A stretch of 21,050 nt of DNA from Phoenicimicrobium sp964438695 (GTDB lineage Bacteria; Atribacterota; Phoenicimicrobiia; Phoenicimicrobiales; Phoenicimicrobiaceae). Positions 15,754 to 21,050 of the stretch are shown here, piece after piece. The notes beneath the pieces are model-generated. The model was not told the origin of the DNA. It saw only the letters and a list, made by a program, of their open reading frames with translations, and made no database searches. The stretch is taken from the NCBI GenBank assembly GCA_964438695.1, contig CAYTKP010000015.1, positions 1 to 21,050 on the forward strand. The letters are read 5' to 3'. A program made the position numbers and the translations under genes. Position 1 is the stretch's first letter, and each line of letters starts with the position of its first letter.

Positions 15754-17777
15754 TTATTCTTCCTTCGTTAAGCTGTAAAAATCTGCACCTGCAGGTTCAC
15801 CAGGCATTATAGCATTGTAATACCAACCTTTAACCCAAGTTCTCTCTACATGGTGACCAATAGGTTGATATAGATACAGAGATATGGCTTGATCGTGAGC
15901 TATCTTAGTCAATTCTTTATAAATTTCTGCTCTCTTCTCAGGATCTGTCTCTTTAAGTCCTTTTTCTAATAAAGGATCAACATTCTTCCTGGCGAACTCT
16001 CTATAGGCTTCACCGAAGTAAGCACTATAATCACCTTTACTTCCCATATAAACTGGTGCCCAATTATGGGGATCTGGATAATCTGCTAACCAACCTATAG
16101 TAAAGATTGGAAGTTTCTCAGTAAGAAAAGCTTTGAGATAAGCTGACCATTGCACCCCTACAGGAATTAGGTTAAACTTCGGATTTATCATCTTAGCATA
16201 AGTAGCCAGCATATCACAAGCTGCCTTACGCACATCATTTCCTTCATTATAGAAGATATTAAACTCACAACCTTTTTCCCAGAGCTCACCATTCCAAGCT
16301 TGCTTAAATTCCTCAGTAGCTTTTAATAAACTAAATTCATAGAATAGTGCGGGATCATCTGTATAACCCAATAATCCTTTGGGGATAGGACCAGGATTTC
16401 TTATAGCCTGACCGTGTTGGATTTTGGTAATAAAGATTTCATAAGGGAATAGATAAGAAAATCCTCTTCTTACATGTATATCAGAGAAGAAATCTGGTGG
16501 AATTCCTTTTCCATCTAATTTCCCGCTCCCTATATATGAGTTACCTTCAGCATTAATGGTCCAGGGGAACATACTTACTACATTTGATAATGTAGGAAGA
16601 CCCTTTGTTACTCTTACCCCTGCCATCTCCTCAACTTCTTTTAAGTATTGAATGGGTACATAGATTATATCTGCATCACCTGCCTGAAGCATAAGTTTTC
16701 TAGTAGTCCATTCATTTACATATTTGATTTGAACATTTTTGATTTTAGCAGGACCTCTCCAATAATCATCAAATCTCTCCAGTAGTAATACCTCTTCTGG
16801 TACCCATTTTTTTAAGACATATGGACCGGTACCATTTTCAATCGCATAAAGAGGATCTTTCTCGTTTTCCGGGTCATGATATTTCCACCAGCCATCTGCC
16901 TTGCCATCCCAAGCGCCCTGCTCTATAGCCCATTTTTTATCTAATATTGAACCCCAGGAACCACAGTGGGCAATGATATTCAAGAAAGCACCATAAGGTT
17001 GGGCTAAGTGGAAGATAACTTTGTCACCATCAACCTCANNNNNNNNNNNNNNNNNNNNNNNNNNNNNNNNNNNNNNNNNNNNNNNNNNNNNNNNNNNNNN
17101 NNNNNNNNNNNNNNNNNNNNNNNNNNNNNNNNNNNNNNGAAAGCACCATAAGGTTGGGCTAAGTGGAAGATAACTTTGTCACCATCAACCTCAGCCACCT
17201 TATCGATATAATCTGTAAAGACTTTTATCATTGCTTCCTTATATTGTGGCTTAAGTTCTCCTCTGGAATCACCACCTTCGAATAAATCACCGTAATTTTC
17301 AACCCCAGCAACTTCAACTGCTATTTCTTCTATGCTATGAACACCTAATAAGGGTTCAAATAGCATCCACATTGGCCCACCAGCTCTATCAAATACAAGG
17401 CCTCTTTTAAAAGTATAAACTACATCTTCTGGGGTAAGAATATCTCCATTATGAAACTTAACGCCCTCTCTTATGGGAAAAATGTAAGTTAAACCATTAT
17501 CTTTGAGGAGTCCATTCTCTACTGTTGGGACTTCAGTTGCTAACATTGGAACAAACTCGGAAAGACTCTCACCTTTATAAGCAATTAAATTATCATAGGT
17601 CTGGAAAATAACTTCTCCACTAGCGGTATCATAACTCCAATGAGGATCCATTGTCTCAGGCCCACCGATAGTAGCATAAATAAGCGTATCTGGATTTTTT
17701 ACTTCTGCAAAGCTAAAAACTGTAAATACCATTATTAAAGCTATAAACGATAGCAATATTACCAAATTACGTTTCAT
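15754..17777 (-). CDS. oppA: Oligopeptide-binding protein OppA (interrupted only by an assembly gap)
   Basis: This is the extracytoplasmic solute-binding protein (SBP_bac_5 family) that delivers peptides to OppBC. The N-terminus MKRNLVILLSFIALIMVF continues to FSFA, a signal peptide with a likely type I cleavage site before EVKNPD and no lipobox cysteine. Family features include PETMDPHWSYD, REGVKFHNGDILTPEDVVYTFKR (split here: EGVKFHNGD, then PEDVVYTF) and, near the C-terminus, DPEKRAEIYKELTKIAHDQA (split: EKRAEIY, ELTKIAHDQA). One hundred N and a 55-bp duplication fall within it. Removing 155 bases leaves 1,869 bases in one frame, about 622 residues, with YGAF joining LNIIAHCG smoothly. The start ATG 17775-17777 has AAAGGAG 11 bases upstream; a TTG nine codons earlier overlaps this site and is rejected. 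Confidence 0.9.
17039..17138. other. Assembly gap of 100 N inside oppA
   Basis: Exactly 100 N are present. The 55 bases before the gap (16984-17038) are identical to the 55 bases after it (17139-17193), so the two contigs overlap and the gap length is an artefact. Confidence 0.95.
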
Positions 17778-18045
17778 AAAAATTAACACTCCTTTCTTTA
17801 TCAATTAAAATTAATTTCATAGGTAGTTTATATTCTTAATTTTGTTACCTTTATAACACCTCCTTATTTTTAATTTATTTACCTTTTTGCTTTTTTAGTC
17901 ACTAGTTATAAAAAATTAAAATTAATCCCTTATCCAATGGTACTTCATCTTTATGCAAAAAGGCGAATCACTACTAGTAATTATTAAGATTCTACATCTT
18001 GCCCTAAAATTCCTCTTTTTCCATAAAAATTTTAAATATTTTTTC
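17778..18045. other. opp leader region, no gene seen
   Basis: This 268-base AT-rich stretch lies between the small ORF at 18046 and oppA. It contains the oppA ribosome site (17789-17795) and a 9-bp inverted repeat CCTTTTTGC (17882-17890) / GCAAAAAGG (17955-17963), 64 bases apart. On the minus strand it also has AAGGAGGTG near 17862-17874 with no usable start codon after it. The opp promoter should lie here, but no pair of boxes is convincing. Confidence 0.4.
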
Positions 18046-18258
18046 TTATCCTCTTCCTCTTACTCCACCCAAAAACTTATCTTTCTTTAATTTCGGGTTA
18101 AAACCCTTTTTACGCATTACTCCTTTTAGGTAACTCATATATTCTTTTCTTTGTTCGATTATCTTTATCTTCTCTTTTTTAAGCCATTCTTCCTTCTTTT
18201 TCTTCTCTGTCTTTTCTTTATCTTCTTCTTTTTCTCGTTTAGTATCTTTCTCTTTCAT
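18046..18258 (-). CDS. Putative small Lys/Glu-rich protein
   Basis: I do not recognise this 70-residue reading frame. The first half or so is almost only Lys, Glu, Asp and Arg (for example KREKEEDKEKTEKKKKEEW), which would form a highly charged helix or a disordered segment. The second half is more protein-like (QRKEYMSYLKGVMRKKGF) and it ends GGVRGRG. It has no membrane segment or signal peptide. A site AGGTGG lies 8-9 bases before the ATG, which supports translation. Against it, the minus strand here is a polypurine tract, which stays open by composition alone. It sits between the ftsH terminator and the opp leader, 155 bases after ftsH. Confidence 0.4.
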   Translation of the reverse strand: MKEKDTKREKEEDKEKTEKKKKEEWLKKEKIKIIEQRKEYMSYLKGVMRKKGFNPKLKKDKFLGGVRGRG

Positions 18259-18367
18259 TTTATCCCACCTCGCAGCTTAGTCGTTAGTTAATAGTCACCA
18301 GTCCCTATCATTAATACAAGATTTTACTTGACAGTTTTTAGTATACAGCTAAAAAATAAAATAAAAA
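18259..18367. repeat. Spacer with a partial 26-bp repeat
   Basis: Bases about 18280-18297 read GTCGTTAGTTAATAGTCACC-like sequence, a degraded and inverted relative of the 26-bp repeat. The rest is AT-rich sequence with the U-tract (in minus-strand RNA) that follows the ftsH terminator hairpin. No gene is seen. Confidence 0.4.
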
Positions 18368-18398
18368 CAAAAAGAAGGTTTTACAGTTTCCCTTTTTG
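18368..18398 (-). terminator. ftsH terminator
   Basis: Minus strand: CAAAAAGGG (from 18390-18398) pairs with a CC-TT-CTTTTTG arm (18368-18378, with a two-base bulge) around a loop of about 11 bases. It is followed by a very T-rich run TTTTTATTTTATTTTTT. It starts 16 bases after the ftsH stop. Confidence 0.7.
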
Positions 18399-18413
18399 CT
18401 ATTGGTTATTTTA

Positions 18414-20279
18414 TCAAACCAATAGAAAGTTCGCCTTAAATTTAGTCAAGTTAGATAATTTTATTCCATTTAACAAATCATCCAACTCTTTGCCATCTAA
18501 GGTTTCTCTTTCCATCAAATTACGGGCAACTTTTTTTAATTTTCCTTTATTTTTAGTTAAAATATCTTTGGCTCGAGTGTAAGCAGTTTCAATAATTTTT
18601 CTAACTTCTTTATCGATTTTGTTGGCAATTTCTTCGCTATAATCACGTTGTTCGGAAATATCTCTGCCTAAGAATATTTGATGTTCTTTCCTTCCTAAAG
18701 TAATAGGCCCCAAAGCCTCACTCATACCAAATTCAGTTACCATCTGGCGGGCAATTTTAGTAGCTCTTTCTAAATCATTCTGTGCTCCAGTAGTAATATC
18801 TTTAAATACTATATCTTCGGCTACTCTTCCCCCTAATAGAACTGCTAATCTATCCATTAATTCTACCTTACTAATTAGATATCGGTCTTGAGTAGGAAGT
18901 TGTAAGGTATAACCCAAGGCAGCATTACCCCGAGGAATTATAGAAATCTTATGCACAGGGTCACAATTGGGCAAAAGTTTAGCCACTAAGGCATGACCTG
19001 ATTCATGATAAGCAATTATCTCTTTCTCTTTTTCGCTAATTAATCTACTCTTTCTTTCTGGTCCAGCAATAACTCGATCTATGGCTGCTTCCAATTCTTC
19101 CATTCCTATTTCCTTCTTGCCTTTTCTTGAAGCTAATAAAGCTGCTTCATTTATCATATTAGCCAAATCAGAACCAACAAATCCAGGAGTTCTTCTGGCT
19201 AAGACCTTAATGTCTACATCTTTAGCCAAAGGCTTTCCTCGTGTATGGACTTTCAAAATTGCTTCCCGACCCAGTATATCGGGTCTATCTACTACAATAC
19301 GACGATCAAATCTCCCCGCCCGTAATAGTGCTGGATCCAAAATATCCGGACGGTTAGTAGCAGCAATCATAATAATTCCTAAATTCTGATCAAAACCATC
19401 CATTTCCACCAACAACTGATTTAAGGTCTGCTCTCTCTCATCATGTCCTCCGCCTAAACCGGCTCCCCGATGTCTGCCAACTGCGTCAATTTCGTCCATA
19501 AAGATAATACAAGGTGCATTAGCTTTCGCTTGTTTAAATAAATCTCTTACTCGAGAAGCACCAACTCCCACAAACATCTCCACAAAGTCGGACCCACTGA
19601 TACTAAAGAAAGGCACCCCCGCTTCGCCAGCAATAGCTCGAGCCAATAAGGTTTTACCTGATCCAGGTGGTCCATAAAGTAAGATTCCCCGAGGAATTTT
19701 AGCACCCAATTTTTTGAATTTTGTTGGATTCTTTAAAAAATCAATTACTTCTGTAACTTCCTCCTCAGCCTCGTCAATTCCAGCTACATCTTTAAAGGTT
19801 ACTTTGGGAGTCTCTTTACCTAAAAGTTTGGCTCTACTTTTACCAAAGGACATTACTTTATTTCCTCCACCTTGCATCTGCTGCAACATAAATAACCATA
19901 TCCCAACAATCAATAACATAGGCAAGATAGATGAAAGTAAACGCATCCACCAAGATACTTCCACGGGAGGTTTGGCCTCTATTATTATATTTTTGCTCCG
20001 AAGAATATTTATCAATTCAGGATCATTGGGTGAATATGTAGAAAAATTTGTACCATCAATTAGATTACCGGTTATAGAATTCTCTGTAATGGTCACTTTC
20101 GATACATTATTTGCTTCTACTTCCTTTAAAAATTGAGAATAAGTAAATTCTTGAGTAGAAGATTTTGGCTCAAAAAATGAACTTATAATTGAAACTGTGA
20201 TAATTAATACCAGCAAATATAAACCTATATTTCTATAATTTTTATTTCCTTTTAAATTTCCTTTATTATAATTTGACAT
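18414..20279 (-). CDS. ftsH: ATP-dependent zinc metalloprotease FtsH
   Basis: FtsH is a membrane-anchored hexameric AAA+ protease that degrades misfolded membrane proteins and short-lived regulators. The 621-residue protein has two membrane helices (about 18-34 and 112-132) flanking a periplasmic domain. The AAA+ module follows, with Walker A GPPGSGKT (203-210), pore-loop FVG (236-238), Walker B IIFMDEID (258-265) and the second region of homology near 309-325 (NRPDILDPALLRAGRFD). The zinc protease domain has HESGH (425-429) and the third ligand Asp in TTGAQNDLERAT near residue 496. The length is normal. The ATG is at 20277-20279; GGAGAGG lies about 15 bases upstream, rather far. A structured leader and a 3' terminator mark it as its own unit. 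Its neighbour hpt fits the common tilS-hpt-ftsH order. Confidence 0.97.
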   Translation of the reverse strand: MSNYNKGNLKGNKNYRNIGLYLLVLIITVSIISSFFEPKSSTQEFTYSQFLKEVEANNVSKVTITENSITGNLIDGTNFSTYSPNDPELINILRSKNIIIEAKPPVEVSWWMRLLSSILPMLLIVGIWLFMLQQMQGGGNKVMSFGKSRAKLLGKETPKVTFKDVAGIDEAEEEVTEVIDFLKNPTKFKKLGAKIPRGILLYGPPGSGKTLLARAIAGEAGVPFFSISGSDFVEMFVGVGASRVRDLFKQAKANAPCIIFMDEIDAVGRHRGAGLGGGHDEREQTLNQLLVEMDGFDQNLGIIMIAATNRPDILDPALLRAGRFDRRIVVDRPDILGREAILKVHTRGKPLAKDVDIKVLARRTPGFVGSDLANMINEAALLASRKGKKEIGMEELEAAIDRVIAGPERKSRLISEKEKEIIAYHESGHALVAKLLPNCDPVHKISIIPRGNAALGYTLQLPTQDRYLISKVELMDRLAVLLGGRVAEDIVFKDITTGAQNDLERATKIARQMVTEFGMSEALGPITLGRKEHQIFLGRDISEQRDYSEEIANKIDKEVRKIIETAYTRAKDILTKNKGKLKKVARNLMERETLDGKELDDLLNGIKLSNLTKFKANFLLV

Positions 20280-20318
20280 CTTACCTAAGAATAACCTCTC
20301 CTTTTATTATTATATTTT

Positions 20319-20417
20319 CAAGATTGTCAGGGAAGTGAACTTCCCGCAAAACCTCTCTCTATCTCCTTTTTACTTCATTTCGATTTTAAATAAAACTTTT
20401 CCTAACAATCTTGTTAG
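20319..20417 (-). promoter_or_regulatory. Structured leader upstream of ftsH
   Basis: Three elements read on the minus strand. Element one is CTAACAAGATTGTTAG (20402-20417), with 7-bp arms and a 2-base centre. Element two is GGGAAGTTCACTTCCC (20330-20345), with 7-bp arms and a 2-base centre. Element three is CTGACAATCTTG (20319-20330), which can pair with CAAGATTGTTAG of the first element over 12 positions, one of them a G-U pair. The first hairpin and the long-range pairing exclude each other, which is the layout of a switching leader or of paired operators. A promoter was not found with confidence. Confidence 0.4.
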
Positions 20418-20436
20418 AATATACTGTTTTTTGAAA

Positions 20437-20491
20437 AAGTATCTCTGTCAGAGCATCGAAATTTTTGAAATTCCGATGCTCTGAAATACTT
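20437..20491 (-). terminator. Long hairpin upstream of ftsH, terminator-like
   Basis: The core arms CAGAGCATCG (20449-20458) and CGATGCTCTG (20474-20483) are perfect. They extend inward past one A-C position (U-G in minus-strand RNA) by five more pairs to a 3-base loop. They extend outward, across an internal loop, by six pairs (AAGTAT 20437-20442 / ATACTT 20486-20491). On the minus strand it ends in ATACTTTTTC, so it could terminate transcription coming from hpt before the ftsH leader. Confidence 0.65.
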
Positions 20492-20662
20492 TAATATTAA
20501 TAGGCTTATCGCAAAATAATTTTAACATAATTTTTAAATAAAAACAAACATATAAAAAGTATCGAGTATTTGGTATCAAGTTTCTTAGCGGAAAGCGTAT
20601 AGCCTTTAGTGTATAGGATATTAGTTATCTAGTGCTCTGTTAAATAAAGTATGTTATATTTC

Positions 20663-20740
20663 TTGAGATTACTTCGTCGCTTTGCTCCTCGCATGACACT
20701 CCGTGTTTTGTTATGGCGAACGTTAGCGAAGCAATCTCAA
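20663..20740. repeat. 78-bp palindromic element of the 'GAGATTGCTTCG' type
   Basis: Terminal arms TTGAGATTACTTCG (20663-20676) and CGAAGCAATCTCAA (20727-20740) are 14 bp with one mismatch. Inside lies TCGCTTTGCTCCTCGCATGACA. This wording (a GAGATTGCTTCGTCGCT / TCCTCGCAATGACA theme) is shared by short non-coding intergenic repeats found in many unrelated bacterial genomes. It encodes nothing visible. Confidence 0.75.
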
Positions 20741-20850
20741 AACTATCTTACCTTAGTTAACTTAGCACTAGTTACCCGCTTATCCAGTCTACCAGTTCTA
20801 TAAGATACAAAATACAATGTAAGACAGTCGTATCTCTTATTTGTAATATC

Positions 20851-20883
20851 ATTGCAAGAGAACGAAGTGAGTGTGGCAATCTC
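20851..20883. repeat. Second palindromic element of the same type
   Basis: The sequence opens ATTGCAAGAGAACGAAG and closes TGTGGCAATCTC, with ATTGC/GCAAT ends. It is a 33-bp compact variant of the family seen at 20663-20740, ending in the same GCAATCTC word. Confidence 0.65.
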
Positions 20884-20966
20884 ATCTAAAAACTATAAAT
20901 TACCAACTAAAAACCAGTTTCATATCTTTTATCTTTTTACAATGCCAACTGAAAACCTGAATTAAT

Positions 20967-20992
20967 ACTAACGACTATTCACTATTCACTAA
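20967..20992 (+). repeat. 26-bp intergenic repeat, copy 3
   Basis: This copy is identical to 9606-9631 and, inverted, to 2447-2472. It begins ACTAACGACTATTCAC and is followed by CGACTAATTAG, so the outer CTAACGACTA word is repeated at both ends. Confidence 0.9.
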
Positions 20993-21003
20993 CGACTAAT
21001 TAG

Positions 21004-21050
21004 TTACTTTAATTCTCCCTTGTATATTTCGGGATTAAGAGTAAAAACAT
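21004..21050 (-). CDS. hpt: C-terminal end of a gene, probably hypoxanthine phosphoribosyltransferase (partial)
   Basis: The minus strand carries an open frame from the window edge ending VFTLNPEIYKGELK and a TAA at 21004-21006. Only 14 residues are visible. Their form (V..LNPEIY) resembles the usual C-terminus of bacterial Hpt proteins (V-x-LKPEIY or similar). hpt lies directly upstream of ftsH in many bacteria, so sequence and position agree. With so few residues this remains a suggestion; the alternative is an unrelated C-terminus. Confidence 0.45.
   Translation of the reverse strand, partial: VFTLNPEIYKGELK

Larger units (their letters stand above)
20492..21003. repeat. Gene-free, repeat-filled hpt-ftsH spacer
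   Basis: No reading frame in these 512 bases is convincing. Contents from left to right: plain AT-rich sequence to about 20582; an inverted relative of the iterated tract near 2636 (AGCGGAAAGCGTATAGCC, about 20587-20604, then GGATATTAGTTAT, about 20617-20629); the palindromic element 20663-20740; a TTAGTTAACTTAGCACTAGTTACC tract near 20754-20775 (split: TTAGTTAACTTAGC, ACTAGTTACC); the palindrome 20851-20883; and the 26-bp repeat 20967-20992. Confidence 0.6.

Noticed and set aside
17860..17875. Strong Shine-Dalgarno-like AAGGAGGTG on the minus strand upstream of oppA
   Set aside because: The only nearby start (GTG TTA TAA) ends at once, so no leader peptide is encoded. Probably chance in an A/G-rich tract.
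1..21050. A novel multi-gene system in the window
   Set aside because: All convincing genes belong to well-known housekeeping or transport families. The unexplained part is limited to intergenic repeats, leader hairpins and one doubtful small ORF.

Overview
The window is a low-GC bacterial chromosome segment. Every gene I can recognise lies on the minus strand, so the window is read from right to left. It contains one run of 100 N, so it comes from a scaffolded draft assembly, probably a metagenome bin. Gene order is of the Firmicutes type: the probable 3' end of hpt next to ftsH, then rapZ-yvcK-whiA, then rpoN-gapA-tpiA-secG. The peptide-binding protein has an ordinary signal peptide and no lipobox cysteine, which fits a diderm cell better than a classical Gram-positive one. 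A candidate lineage such as Atribacterota would fit both observations, but this is inference and no phylogenetic marker was tested.

Layout in transcription order. The right edge holds a short C-terminal piece that looks like hypoxanthine phosphoribosyltransferase. About 720 gene-free bases follow, carrying several intergenic repeats and a long hairpin. Next come ftsH with a structured leader and a terminator, a doubtful Lys/Glu-rich small ORF, and a complete five-gene oligopeptide ABC transporter operon (oppA-B-C-D-F). In oppA the reading frame is interrupted only by the N gap. The gap is flanked by an exact 55-bp duplication, and collapsing the gap plus one copy restores an intact gene. After a terminator-like hairpin, a promoter with a perfect -35 box drives tRNA-Arg(CCU), which sits 16 nt ahead of argS, the gene for its own synthetase.

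The left half holds rapZ-yvcK-whiA, tightly coupled (ATGA overlap, then zero spacing), followed 39 nt later by an orphan sugar-type ABC ATPase (MsmX/UgpC type). Then come rpoN (sigma-54), gapA, tpiA, secG, pncB and tRNA-Leu(GAG), closed by a symmetric terminator. Glycolytic genes that usually sit here (cggR, pgk, gpm, eno) are absent. The gapA-tpiA spacer where pgk would be expected is 286 bp of repeat-rich sequence.

Functionally the window combines peptide import, protein export and membrane quality control (SecG, FtsH), lower glycolysis, NAD salvage, arginine charging, and the RapZ-YvcK-WhiA group that links cell envelope and carbon metabolism. I found no phage, transposase, CRISPR array, defence system or secondary-metabolite genes. 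The unusual content is in the intergenic DNA: three perfect copies of a 26-bp repeat, palindromic elements of a widely seen type, 7-bp iterated tracts, and several hairpins whose mismatches become G-U pairs only in the minus-strand RNA. I did not find a convincing new multi-gene system.
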